Source: an uncultured Polaribacter sp.
Lineage (GTDB): Bacteria > Bacteroidota > Bacteroidia > Flavobacteriales > Flavobacteriaceae
Length of the DNA: 64,000 nt
NCBI GenBank assembly: GCA_943846595.1
Contig: OX044355.1
Coordinates: forward strand, 1,577,501 to 1,641,500
Reading direction: 5' to 3'
Of this stretch, positions 8,252-16,340 are shown piece by piece. Numbering within the stretch: the first letter of the stretch is position 1; the number at the start of each line of letters is the position of its first letter. The position numbers and the translations under genes were made by a program. Below the pieces are notes generated by a model, which searched no databases, was not told the DNA's origin, and saw only the letters and a list, made by a program, of their open reading frames with translations.

Positions 8252-8425
8252 ATGAAAATTTTAGTGACTATTTTAATCGGAATCATGTTATTTGTATCGA
8301 GTAGGTTGATAGCTCAAAGACAAAGCATTACCGTGTATATGGAAAACATTTCTACTGACAAAGGAACTGTAAAATTTGCGTTGTACGATGAAACCAATTT
8401 TCGAATGCAATCTTTGTTTTTATAG
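8252..8425 (+). pseudogene. truncated DUF2141-like secreted protein
   Basis: From ATG 8252 the frame encodes a signal peptide (MKILVTILIGIMLFV...) followed by QSITVYMENISTDKGTVKFALYDE, the opening beta-strands typical of DUF2141 proteins (about 130-140 residues, secreted, unknown role). It stops after 57 residues, losing more than half the domain. The frame is cut where a LytTR fragment in another frame begins (around 8405-8420), so it looks like the 5' part of a gene lost by deletion. An upstream ATG at 8222 in the same frame only adds ten residues before the signal peptide and is not preferred. Confidence 0.6.
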
Positions 8426-8684
8426 TGAAAATAAAGCTACGTATATTCATACCAAAGAAAATAGAAGTTACCTTTTAGATCATTCATTAGAACATTGGAA
8501 TGGACATTTAGATCCAGTATTATTCTTTCGTGTAAATCGTACTTTTATTGTGCATGTAAACGCAATAAAAGACATCATATCCTACACAAACAGCCGTTTA
8601 AAATTAATCTTACGGCCCTATTCTGAATCAGAGATTATTGTGAGTAGAGAACGGGTGAAGGATTTTAAGAATTGGATTGATTAA
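8376..8684 (+). pseudogene. C-terminal LytTR DNA-binding fragment
   Basis: The open frame carries the second half of a LytTR DNA-binding domain: YSENKATYIHTKENRSYLL, then FFRVNRTFIVHVNAIKDI, LKLILRPYSESEIIVSRERV and KDFKNWID. This is the C-terminus of an AlgR/LytR-type response regulator. The receiver domain and the first strands of LytTR are missing; homology begins only near 8410, so the ATG at 8376 lies within the neighbouring DUF2141 remnant in a different frame. I read it as the 3' end of a deleted regulator gene, fused by the same deletion to the preceding fragment. Confidence 0.65.
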
Positions 8685-8755
8685 TCTCCCTTCGATGCTT
8701 CTGAATATTTTTTTTCTAACAAGAAACTCCATTTTTTATTCTTTACCAATGAAAC

Positions 8756-8785
8756 TTTGATTATTTTTATCAAAATTATATTTGG
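8756..8785 (+). promoter_or_regulatory. promoter with -33 and -7 boxes
   Basis: TTTG at 8756-8759 and TATATTTG at 8778-8785 are separated by 18 bases, which fits the Bacteroidota promoter layout (TTG, 17-23 bases, TAnnTTTG). It is the best complete promoter I found in the window. Transcription would start near 8792 and run to the lipoprotein gene at 8914 with a leader of about 120 bases. Confidence 0.55.
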
Positions 8786-8795
8786 TATGTAATAA

Positions 8796-8807
8796 CGATG
8801 CATCGTG
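8796..8807. promoter_or_regulatory. 12-bp perfect palindrome at the expected start site
   Basis: ACGATGCATCGT is a perfect palindrome lying about four bases after the predicted transcription start of the lipoprotein gene. Its position suits an operator for a dimeric repressor. A 12-codon ORF (8857-8895) also lies in the same leader. No regulator is identified. Confidence 0.35.
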
Positions 8808-8913
8808 ATTGTTAATAATTGTGTTCCGATTACAGCCCATTAAAAAAAACAAAAAAATGAATAAGAATTTATTTAATTTTACGTTAGCAATATAAATCAA
8901 CTAAAAAAATACA

Positions 8914-9474
8914 ATGATCAATAAAAAATTAGCATTTCTATTCATCGTCACCTCTTTATTTATAGTAGGTTGTTCTAATGGTGATTTTGAAATTAAGAAA
9001 GGGAAAGTAGGCCAATTAACAACTAAAACAACAATAAATGATTTAGCACAGCTGTTTGCAAATGATTCAATTGTTAAAAATTTAAGTGAAGGAGCTACTG
9101 GGTCTAATTATCTACAAGATGATGATGAATACTTAATCTTTGAAAAAGGAGGGAAGCATTTGCTTACCATTATTCCAAAAGAGCAATTAGACAGTACTTC
9201 TACTATTAAAAGTATTGAGATCTTTGATTCTCGATATGCTACTGAAGACGGACTTTCTTTAAATTCTAGTTTTTCAGAAATAAGAATGAACACAAGGATT
9301 AACAAGGTTGAAACTTCGTTTTCATCTGCGACGCTTTTTATTGATGACTTGAATGCGACCGTGGCGATCGATAAAGAACAATTGGGACTAAAAGAATATA
9401 GTGTTGAGAAAGTAACTCTAGATCAAATTCCAGATTTCGCAAAAATGAAATCATTCATCGTTTGGTTTAACTAA
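8914..9474 (+). CDS. lipoprotein of unknown function
   Basis: 186 residues beginning with a lipoprotein signal (MINKKLAFLFIVTSLFIVGC) and the acidic-flanked Cys-Ser-Asn-Gly-Asp start expected of exported Bacteroidota lipoproteins. The mature part is a mixed alpha/beta sequence with repeated hydrophobic strands (DEYLIFEKGGKHLLTIIP; TLFIDDLNATVAIDKEQL). I do not recognise the family. It has its own promoter and a palindrome near its start site, and stands alone between a decayed gene pair and a cupin gene 41 bases downstream. Confidence 0.75.
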   Translation: MINKKLAFLFIVTSLFIVGCSNGDFEIKKGKVGQLTTKTTINDLAQLFANDSIVKNLSEGATGSNYLQDDDEYLIFEKGGKHLLTIIPKEQLDSTSTIKSIEIFDSRYATEDGLSLNSSFSEIRMNTRINKVETSFSSATLFIDDLNATVAIDKEQLGLKEYSVEKVTLDQIPDFAKMKSFIVWFN

Positions 9475-9515
9475 CCACCGTTCTTTTTTAAATTGTATAA
9501 GATCTTGTAATTCCA

Positions 9516-9881
9516 ATGAAAAAATATACCCTCCAAAAATCACCGTTTGTTGTTCCTACTACGGATGGCAAACTCATTGAAGAACACTTTGGAAACGCAA
9601 CAGACAAAAACACAAAGATGAGTATGGCGCACATGATTGCCCCTGCTGGTTGGAGTGAGCCGTTTCAAACACCAGAATTTGAAGAGTATACCTATATCAT
9701 TCGCGGTAAAAAACAATTTATTATTGATGGAGAAACCCTGGTTTTAGAAGCGGGACAATCTATTAAAATTGAAAAAAATACGCGGGTACAGTACTCAAAT
9801 CCTTTTGACGAAGCCTGCGATTATATGGCAATTTGCATGCCTGCTTTCTCGATGGAATTGGTGCACAGAGAAGAAATTTAA
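9516..9881 (+). CDS. small cupin-domain protein
   Basis: 121-residue single-domain cupin, probably cytoplasmic. The core reads PEFEEYTYIIRGKKQFIIDG then LEAGQSIKIEKNTRVQYSNP. In the first motif, where metal cupins carry His-x-His, only PEFEEYTYI is seen, so metal binding is doubtful. Cupins of this size include sugar-binding regulators and small isomerases; I cannot assign a reaction. The gene ends 15 bases from the convergent CarboxypepD_reg gene and follows the lipoprotein by 41 bases. Confidence 0.7.
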   Translation: MKKYTLQKSPFVVPTTDGKLIEEHFGNATDKNTKMSMAHMIAPAGWSEPFQTPEFEEYTYIIRGKKQFIIDGETLVLEAGQSIKIEKNTRVQYSNPFDEACDYMAICMPAFSMELVHREEI

Positions 9882-9895
9882 GTTTTTACTTATAC

Positions 9896-10696
9896 TCAAA
9901 AATTAAGGAAAGACCACTTTCCTTCATTGATAAATTTATTTGAATAAAATGTTTGGCTTGATTTCGTTGAAGCAAAATTTAATTTGATATAGTTATTTCG
10001 CTCTTCTTCGATTATAGCATTATTCGAGTCCTCAAATCCAATAAATTCGATGCCTAAAAATAACCCTTCATTAGGTACAATAATTGAATGGTCTAAATCG
10101 AAAATAATAGATTTAGATTGATCCGTCAAAGAATATATAATATTTTCTGTATTTAGCTTTTTGTCAATGATACCCTTTGAGTTAGCATATAAATTTAATC
10201 TAAATATTGCCTCTTTTATCTCATTATTTTTTAATTCAATAAGGTTTTCAATAGGGAATCTAATCTTTGAGATTGTTTTAATATCTTTTTGCTTTTTAAA
10301 AAGTACACAAAATTCAGTTTTTGGTTGCATATACCATTGATGCTTTTCTTTTCTTTCCTTACTCCAATCATTAGAGTCTTTCAATGAAGAAATAATCACT
10401 TCATCTAAAAATTGATTTTTTTGAGATAACCAAACAGTGTCTTTAACAGTTTTAAATTGAATTTTGATTTCACTGTAAAGAATGTGAGATATCAATAAAC
10501 TATCATTCTCTGAACAATTTATTCTGACAATTCCTTTGCTATCAGAATATTCGCCTTTGTCTTTTCCTATAATAGATACGCTACAATATGCTATTGACTG
10601 CTTATTATTTTCATCTATTATGATAAACTTTTTTTCTTGAGTAAAACAGTAAATTTGGCTAAATAGTAGTAATAATAATAATGATGTTTTTTTCAT
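9896..10696 (-). CDS. CarboxypepD_reg-like exported protein
   Basis: 266 residues with a cleavable signal peptide (MKKTSLLLLLLFSQIYCFTQ) followed by a carboxypeptidase-regulatory-like beta-sandwich (SVSIIGKDKGEYSDSKG, then DSLLISHILYSEI and FLDEVIISS). That domain is the same as the N-terminal one on Bacteroidota TonB receptors, but no plug or barrel follows; instead there is a region of about 150 residues I do not recognise. It lies 57 bases downstream of a small secreted Cys peptide gene on the same strand, suggesting a joint export or surface role, which is inference. Confidence 0.65.
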   Translation of the reverse strand: MKKTSLLLLLLFSQIYCFTQEKKFIIIDENNKQSIAYCSVSIIGKDKGEYSDSKGIVRINCSENDSLLISHILYSEIKIQFKTVKDTVWLSQKNQFLDEVIISSLKDSNDWSKERKEKHQWYMQPKTEFCVLFKKQKDIKTISKIRFPIENLIELKNNEIKEAIFRLNLYANSKGIIDKKLNTENIIYSLTDQSKSIIFDLDHSIIVPNEGLFLGIEFIGFEDSNNAIIEEERNNYIKLNFASTKSSQTFYSNKFINEGKWSFLNF

Positions 10697-10753
10697 TTCT
10701 GTGGAATTAAAATCTGCTTTTCCCTAAAAGAAGAGCAGATTTATTAGAATTAA

Positions 10754-10994
10754 TTAACAAGGTACTGCATAATCAGTAGTTTCAGAAATTACTATCCAAA
10801 AAACCTGGTAAGTTGTAGTACAATTTTGGTAACAACTTCCTGGTTCAATTGAGTAAGATGATCCGCAACTTAAAGTTGAACCCCAAAATTTCATTGGTGA
10901 TTCTTCAGTTCCTTTTGCTGACATCAAAACAAATGATGTAACAAACAAGCCTAATAAGGTAAGTTTTTTTGATTTTTATAATTGCTTTACGCAT
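10754..10994 (-). pseudogene. small secreted cysteine peptide, frameshifted in its signal peptide
   Basis: Starting at ATG 10994 the minus strand encodes MRKAIIKIKK, then enters a run of seven A (plus-strand T 10964-10970). Removing one A restores a textbook signal peptide, KKLTLLGLFVTSFVLMSAKG, followed by a mature peptide of about 57 residues with cysteines in STLSCGSSY, GSCYQNCTTT and the C-terminal VPC. As read, the frame has no ATG start, only TTG at 10948. It is either a one-base insertion (true or sequencing) or a phase-variable A-run. It probably makes a four-Cys exported peptide with the CarboxypepD_reg gene downstream. The family is unknown to me. Confidence 0.5.
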
Positions 10995-11391
10995 AATTAA
11001 AAAGGTTTTAAATTTTCGCACTTTACTTTTTAAAGAGTGTAAAATACTTGCAATATTGCCTTCCAAAACGGTAACTCTCTTAAAGTGTATTTTATGTTTA
11101 TCATATAACCTTTGTTCGTGTTTTTACCATCTAGTATATCGTGATTTTATTCGCTTATCCCTATCCTATTTATGAGATAATGTTCCTTTTTGTAAATCGT
11201 ATCAATTTGGAACTTGATTAGATTTAGTTATTGTTTTCATGATATTTATAAAAAACTCTTATTATTTAAACGTATGTTAATTTTAATATAAATATATATT
11301 AAAAATAACATATATGTATATTACAATTGCTTTTTTCCAATTCAATAAAAACATTCAGCGATAAGACACCTTTAAAATTTTCAATAGAAAG
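10995..11391. other. AT-rich intergenic stretch, no gene seen
   Basis: About 400 bases with no convincing gene on either strand. A 68-codon plus-strand ORF here has a random-looking composition, no homology I know and opposes the peptide gene. The 10-bp palindrome GCAATATTGC lies at 11050-11059 and could be a regulatory site for the peptide gene. From 11260 to 11330 the sequence is nearly pure A/T. Confidence 0.4.
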
Positions 11392-11424
11392 CAAAAAAAA
11401 ACTCCAACGAATTTCGAAGGAGTT
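11392..11424 (-). terminator. intrinsic terminator
   Basis: Read on the minus strand, AACTCC-13 nt-GGAGTT is followed by a run of about nine T. The loop contains a further CGAA/TTCG pairing. It lies about 160 bases past the end of the YwaF-like gene and would end that transcript. Confidence 0.7.
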
Positions 11425-11585
11425 GTAAGAGGTAGTGAAAGAAATAGTATTAATTGTTTTGGAAAAAAAAAACACCTTATTGCATAATAGAATCTAACGT
11501 ATCATACTAAAAATGTTCTTTAAAAACAGTTAAAAATTCACGTTGTTGTTCGCTTTTTTTGATAACCTTTCAATAAGCAAGAAAA

Positions 11586-12290
11586 TTAAGCCTTTTTTCG
11601 CGTTAAATAAAAAGGCAAATAAATCAATAAAAAATACGGAATTACAATCAACTCTACCACAAAAACATACTGAGGCCAATCTCCAAAAAGATCTAATAAT
11701 GTTGCTGCATCTGGCTTTCTGTTGGTATAAAAGTAATTGGATCCTAAAAAGTAATTGAGTACAAACATAAGTAGCATATATACTTGCATGCCTAGGAATG
11801 ATTTCCAAACACTTTTAAGGGTAGGTCTCATTTTATAAACAAATGTCGCATACATCATGAATATAACGAGTCCTGCATGTACAAACCAGTACCTGAAAAA
11901 TGGAAAGTTTAAGTAGTTGTATTCATCGGGTGTAATAACTGATTGTAATGTTCCCGCCATAACTAAGAAAAAGAAAACCTCATAATACACAATTTTTTTT
12001 GTAAGTGAGAGTAGTGGTGCGGTGAGCCCTAAAAAACTACACAAATGTAGTGGCAAATCTTCTTGGTAATTAAAATCACCTTTGTACATCTTTAAAAATG
12101 TTCCAAAAATTATGGTGAACGCTATTGAAAAAGCAAAGAGATTTCCGGTGCGTGTTTGTGTTTTTTTGTTTTGTTTTTTTGCCCATAAAATTAAGGCAAC
12201 TCCACAAAAGATTAAAAAAAGGACCACTCCAAAATGTTGGGCGCTAAAAGGGATAAATTGGTTATTATCTTTAAGGAAAAAATCGATCAA
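11586..12290 (-). CDS. YwaF/TIGR02206-type membrane protein
   Basis: 234-residue integral membrane protein with about six hydrophobic segments. The conserved DLPLHLCSFLGLTAPL near residue 78 and the aromatic VITPDEYNYLNFPFFRYW stretch near residue 117 match the YwaF/TIGR02206 family, whose function is unknown. It begins 36 bases downstream of folD on the same strand and is followed by an intrinsic terminator, so it is probably the last gene of the ffh-folD unit. Confidence 0.75.
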   Translation of the reverse strand: MIDFFLKDNNQFIPFSAQHFGVVLFLIFCGVALILWAKKQNKKTQTRTGNLFAFSIAFTIIFGTFLKMYKGDFNYQEDLPLHLCSFLGLTAPLLSLTKKIVYYEVFFFLVMAGTLQSVITPDEYNYLNFPFFRYWFVHAGLVIFMMYATFVYKMRPTLKSVWKSFLGMQVYMLLMFVLNYFLGSNYFYTNRKPDAATLLDLFGDWPQYVFVVELIVIPYFLLIYLPFYLTRKKA

Positions 12291-12325
12291 ATTAATGGAC
12301 TATTGTTGCTTACAATATATAAAAA

Positions 12326-13204
12326 TTATCCGTGAGCTCTTTCACAAGCTAATAACGTATTTTTTAATAGCATAGCAATCGTCATTGGGCCAACACCACC
12401 GGGAACTGGGGTAATGAATTCAGCCTTTTTAGCAACTTCATCAAAAGCAACATCACCTAGCAATCGGTAGCCACTCTTTTTAGAAGCATCGCCAACTCTG
12501 GTAATACCAACATCAATTACAGTTACATTGTCTTTGACCATATCTGCTTTTAGGAATTCAGGAATTCCAATGGCTGCGATCACAATATCTGCTTGGAGTG
12601 TCATTTCTTTTAGGTTTTTGGTTCTACTATGGCACATGGTCACTGTAGCGTTTCCAACTTTTCTTTTTTGTGATAGTAAAATACTCATAGGACTTCCTAC
12701 TATATGACTTCTTCCAAGAACCACAACGTGTTTTCCTGATGTTTCAACATTGTATCGTTCTAGCAATTCTAAAATTCCAAAAGGGGTTGCAGAGATAAAT
12801 GTAGGAAGGTTTAATGCCATTTTACCCACATTGGTAGGATGGAAGCCATCTACATCTTTATTGGGATCTATTGCCATTAAAATCTTTTGTTCATCAATGT
12901 GTTTGGGTAATGGCAATTGCACGATAAATCCATCAATGTCTTTGTCTACATTTAAGATTGCAATTTCATTAAGTAGTTCTTCTTCTGTAACTTCTTCTGC
13001 TAAACGGATCAATGTAGATTCAAAACCTACACGTTCACAAGCCTTCACTTTGGCATTGACATAGGTAATACTTGCTCCATTATTTCCAACAATAATGGCT
13101 GCTAAATGAGGTGTTTTTTTACCATTATCTTTGAGGCTTCTTACTTCTAAAGCGATTTCTTCTTTAATATCAGCTGCAGTTTTTTTTCCGTCGAGTAGTG
13201 TCAT
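12326..13204 (-). CDS. folD: methylenetetrahydrofolate dehydrogenase/cyclohydrolase
   Basis: 292-residue bifunctional enzyme interconverting methylene-, methenyl- and formyl-tetrahydrofolate. The catalytic Tyr-x3-Lys is in [15 protein letters not shown] near residues 49-63, the folate loop in QLPLPKHID and [16 protein letters not shown], and the NADP site in [14 protein letters not shown] near residue 165. The C-terminal [14 protein letters not shown] is complete. It sits 46 bases downstream of ffh. No sign of truncation. Confidence 0.96.
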   Translation of the reverse strand: MTLLDGKKTAADIKEEIALEVRSLKDNGKKTPHLAAIIVGNNGASITYVNAKVKACERVGFESTLIRLAEEVTEEELLNEIAILNVDKDIDGFIVQLPLPKHIDEQKILMAIDPNKDVDGFHPTNVGKMALNLPTFISATPFGILELLERYNVETSGKHVVVLGRSHIVGSPMSILLSQKRKVGNATVTMCHSRTKNLKEMTLQADIVIAAIGIPEFLKADMVKDNVTVIDVGITRVGDASKKSGYRLLGDVAFDEVAKKAEFITPVPGGVGPMTIAMLLKNTLLACERAHG

Positions 13205-13250
13205 TGATCTATTTTTTTAAAAGATAGTATTAAAAGTAAGAGTAATTTTA

Positions 13251-14588
13251 TTATCGCATTCCTTTCATTCCCTGCATCATTTGCATCATTTTTTTTCCAC
13301 CACCGCCTTGCATCATTTTCATCATCTTACTCATTTGTTCAAATTGCTTCATCAATTGATTTACTTCAGTTACACTTGTTCCAGCGCCTTTTGCAATTCT
13401 CTTTTTTCTACTTACATTTATTGTACTAGGGGTGCTTCTTTCCAATGGGGTCATGGAATGAATAATTGCCTCGATGCCTTTAAAAGCATCATCGTCAATA
13501 TCTACGTCTTTCATTGCTTTTCCTGCACCTGGTATCATACCAACCAAATCCTTCATGCTTCCCATCTTTTTGATTTGCTGAATCTGATTTAAAAAGTCAT
13601 CGAAACCAAATTGGTTTTTTGCAATTTTCTTTTGGATTTTTCTTGCTTCTTCTTCATCATATTGCTCTTGTGCTCTTTCTACTAAAGAAACCACATCACC
13701 CATTCCAAGAATACGATCTGCCATTCTTTCTGGATAGAAGATATCAATCGCATCCATTTTTTCTCCGGTTCCAATAAATTTAATGGGCTTATTGACCACA
13801 GATTTTATGGTTAATGCAGCTCCACCTCGGGTATCACCGTCCAATTTTGTAAGAATTACTCCATCAAAGTTTAAGATGTCGTTAAATGCTTTTGCGGTAT
13901 TTACGGCATCTTGCCCTGTCATGGCATCTACCACAAATAAAGTTTCTTGTGGGTTTATGGCTTTGTGAATGTCTGAGATTTCATTCATCATTTCAGCATC
14001 GACAGCCAAACGTCCTGCCGTATCAATAATCACTACATTTTTTTTATTTGACTTGGCGTGTTTGATGGCGTTTTGAGAAATTTCTATTGGATTGTTATTT
14101 TCAACTTCTGCATATACTTCCACACCAATTTGTTCTCCAACAACTTGTAATTGGTTGATGGCTGCCGGTCTGTAGACATCACAACCTACTAGTAAAACTT
14201 CTTTTGCTTTTTTTGTTTTTAAGTAATTTGCTAATTTTCCTGAAAAAGTGGTTTTACCCGAACCTTGTAAACCAGACATTAAAATAACAGTGGGAGCTCC
14301 TCCCATATTAATTCCAACAGTTTCACCACCCATCAAGTCGATCAATTCGTCCTTCACAAGTTTTACCATTAATTGCCCCGGGTTTAACGTTGTTAAAACG
14401 TCTTGTCCAAGTGCTTTTTTTTGTACATTTTTGGTAAATTCTTTGGCAATCTTAAAGTTCACATCGGCATCTAACAACGCTCTTCGAACTTCTTTTAAAG
14501 TCTCTGCAACATTAACTTCTGTAATCTTACCATGCCCTTTTAGGGTGTGTAAGGCTTTATCTAATTTATCGCTTAAATTATTAAACAT
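13251..14588 (-). CDS. ffh: signal recognition particle protein Ffh
   Basis: 445-residue SRP GTPase that targets membrane proteins to the translocon. The G1 loop GLQGSGKTTFSGKLA lies near residue 107, DTAGRL near 190 and TKLDGDTRGGAAL near 248, with the N-domain helix bundle before them. The methionine-rich M domain ends in KMMKMMQGGGGKK and similar repeats, and binds 4.5S RNA and signal peptides. A TATATTTG -7 box lies 26 bases upstream of the start. No ffs RNA gene was recognised in this window. Confidence 0.97.
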   Translation of the reverse strand: MFNNLSDKLDKALHTLKGHGKITEVNVAETLKEVRRALLDADVNFKIAKEFTKNVQKKALGQDVLTTLNPGQLMVKLVKDELIDLMGGETVGINMGGAPTVILMSGLQGSGKTTFSGKLANYLKTKKAKEVLLVGCDVYRPAAINQLQVVGEQIGVEVYAEVENNNPIEISQNAIKHAKSNKKNVVIIDTAGRLAVDAEMMNEISDIHKAINPQETLFVVDAMTGQDAVNTAKAFNDILNFDGVILTKLDGDTRGGAALTIKSVVNKPIKFIGTGEKMDAIDIFYPERMADRILGMGDVVSLVERAQEQYDEEEARKIQKKIAKNQFGFDDFLNQIQQIKKMGSMKDLVGMIPGAGKAMKDVDIDDDAFKGIEAIIHSMTPLERSTPSTINVSRKKRIAKGAGTSVTEVNQLMKQFEQMSKMMKMMQGGGGKKMMQMMQGMKGMR

Positions 14589-14613
14589 AATTTGGGTTCT
14601 TTTTTTGGAAACA

Positions 14614-14621
14614 CAAATATA
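14614..14621 (-). promoter_or_regulatory. -7 box for ffh
   Basis: The minus strand reads TATATTTG, a full match to TAnnTTTG, with its end 26 bases before the ffh ATG. No TTG lies at the -33 position. The predicted leader is about 19 bases. Confidence 0.4.
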
Positions 14622-14756
14622 AGAATTCGACTTTAGTTGTTCGTAATTACCTGATAATTTTTTGCAATTTATTACACTTCAAATTGAATTATAAACCTGC
14701 TTAATGCTTCAGAAAAAAGTCAAACCTTTTGATGTTTGATTGAAAGACAAATGAGT

Positions 14757-15242
14757 TTAAGGTTGTTTTTTTTCAGGGACAAATTCTAAGGCCACTCCAT
14801 TTATACAGTGTCTTTTTCCGGTAGTTTCTTTTGGACCGTCGTCAAAAGAATGCCCCAAATGCCCACCACAAGTGTTGCACTTTAGTTCCGTTCTTGCGTA
14901 GCCTATTTTATAATCTACATCCAATTCCACACTCCCTTTGATGGCTCTATCAAATGAGGGCCATCCAGATTTAGAGTCAAATTTATAAAGTGCATCATAC
15001 AGTGCTGTTTTACAAGCCGCACATACATAGATCCCTTTTTCGTTGTTTTTATTTAACGGACTTGAGAAAGCGCGTTCCGTTCCTGCTTCACGCAATACAT
15101 AATATTGCATGTCATTCAGTACTTTTTTCCACTCCGTATTTGTTTTACTGACAGTATACTTCTTTTTTGTTTTTTTTTTCTGTGCAGATGTTGTACAATT
15201 CATTACTAAAAGAATTGCGATAAAGGGAATCCATTTTTTCAT
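14757..15242 (-). CDS. msrB: exported methionine-R-sulfoxide reductase (lipoprotein)
   Basis: 161-residue MsrB that reduces methionine-R-sulfoxide in proteins. A lipoprotein signal (LLVMNCTTSAQ) puts it in the periplasm or on a membrane, followed by a Lys-rich linker. Zinc-site pairs are visible as VCAACKTALYD and KCNTCGGHLGHSFDDGP, and the catalytic cysteine in KRHCINGVALEF. Length without the signal matches the single-domain family. It starts 10 bases downstream of an alpha/beta hydrolase gene, so the two are probably co-transcribed. Confidence 0.93.
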   Translation of the reverse strand: MKKWIPFIAILLVMNCTTSAQKKKTKKKYTVSKTNTEWKKVLNDMQYYVLREAGTERAFSSPLNKNNEKGIYVCAACKTALYDALYKFDSKSGWPSFDRAIKGSVELDVDYKIGYARTELKCNTCGGHLGHSFDDGPKETTGKRHCINGVALEFVPEKKQP

Positions 15243-15252
15243 AATATTAAGT

Positions 15253-16134
15253 TTATTTTTTTGAGTTTTGACTAATGAAATCTACGATTTTATAGGTTGT
15301 CTTTTTATCTCTTAAAATTTTGGTATGTCCCAGTCCATTTGTAATTAATAGACAACCATTTTTTGAGTTTTTTCGAATATTTTGTGCACAACTAACTGCT
15401 ACATCACCATCGCGTATGTCGTGGACAACTAAGGTAGGTGTTTTTATTTTGGCTGCGGATTTGTTGACTGCAAAATCACTAATCTGAACCTTCCATTTGT
15501 CTTGAAAATGGCGTTCCATTTTTTTTGAAATTGTTTTTTTTAACCCCAAGCTATTTGTAAAATTCAACAAAATATCCTCTACTTTATCTCCTGAACCAAT
15601 GGTGACTATTGTTTTAAAAATTGGCGAATCGGCATTGGTATTTATAATGGCCATGCCTCCAAAAGAATGTCCAACAGCAGCTTCAAAGGGACCATACTTA
15701 TTATTTATTGTTTTGATCGTCCTAATGTATTCCACCATATTTGTCCTTGTGCCTGAAGACTTCCCATGTGCTGGTCCATCAAATGAAATGACCATGTATC
15801 CTTTTTCTAGCAGTCGGTTGGCGATCATAAATAACTGCGTACTTCTGCCAGACCATCCATGTGCGAGTAGCACTTTCTTATCGGAATAGCCATAGCTGAG
15901 TACTTGTATTTCTTTCGTAATTTCTGGAATAAATAACCTGCTTTTTTGTGAGCTTTCCTCCATTGCCAACTCTCTTTTTGGAGTTTTAAATCGAATGGGT
16001 GTTGTAAAGAGTCTTGCTGAAAATAACACCGCCAACTTGTGTGAAACAAATTGTACAAGTTTCGCTACAACTAAAACTGGCTTAGGAATTTGTAAACTTG
16101 GCGCTAAAGTTTTCGTGTGAGACTGCAAGGTCAT
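15253..16134 (-). CDS. alpha/beta hydrolase
   Basis: 293-residue alpha/beta-hydrolase. The oxyanion region reads AHGWSGRSTQLF near residue 90, the nucleophile elbow is GHSFGGMA near residue 156, the acid is probably in VHDIRDGDVAV and the catalytic His in NGLGHTKILRD. A hydrophobic, basic N-terminal stretch of about 60 residues precedes the core and may touch the membrane. Substrate cannot be told from the sequence. It is followed after 10 bases by msrB. Confidence 0.8.
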   Translation of the reverse strand: MTLQSHTKTLAPSLQIPKPVLVVAKLVQFVSHKLAVLFSARLFTTPIRFKTPKRELAMEESSQKSRLFIPEITKEIQVLSYGYSDKKVLLAHGWSGRSTQLFMIANRLLEKGYMVISFDGPAHGKSSGTRTNMVEYIRTIKTINNKYGPFEAAVGHSFGGMAIINTNADSPIFKTIVTIGSGDKVEDILLNFTNSLGLKKTISKKMERHFQDKWKVQISDFAVNKSAAKIKTPTLVVHDIRDGDVAVSCAQNIRKNSKNGCLLITNGLGHTKILRDKKTTYKIVDFISQNSKK

Positions 16135-16340
16135 TGTATCTTGAATAATTTAGGCGAAAGATACCAAATGTGCTTATAGAAAAGAAATAATTAAATCACA
16201 ATAATTGAAACAATTTATTTATAAGCGTATTGTTTTCAATATACAAAATCTTAAATGTTAACGGAAAAGAAGGAATACTTTGCTTATATTGGCTACCGTT
16301 CAAGTACACTTGAATTGGATTTGAATTTTAAAGCAAGAAG

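Noticed and set aside
8857..8895. 12-codon ORF as a leader peptide for the lipoprotein gene
   Set aside because: No special codon pattern or downstream structure; kept only as a note in the promoter finding.
10969..11175. 68-codon plus-strand ORF between the Cys peptide and the terminator
   Set aside because: Composition looks random, no known similarity, and it overlaps the peptide gene's N-terminus on the other strand.
11530..11808. 92-codon minus-strand ORF at the end of the YwaF-like gene
   Set aside because: It is an out-of-frame shadow of the YwaF-like gene with no coding signature.
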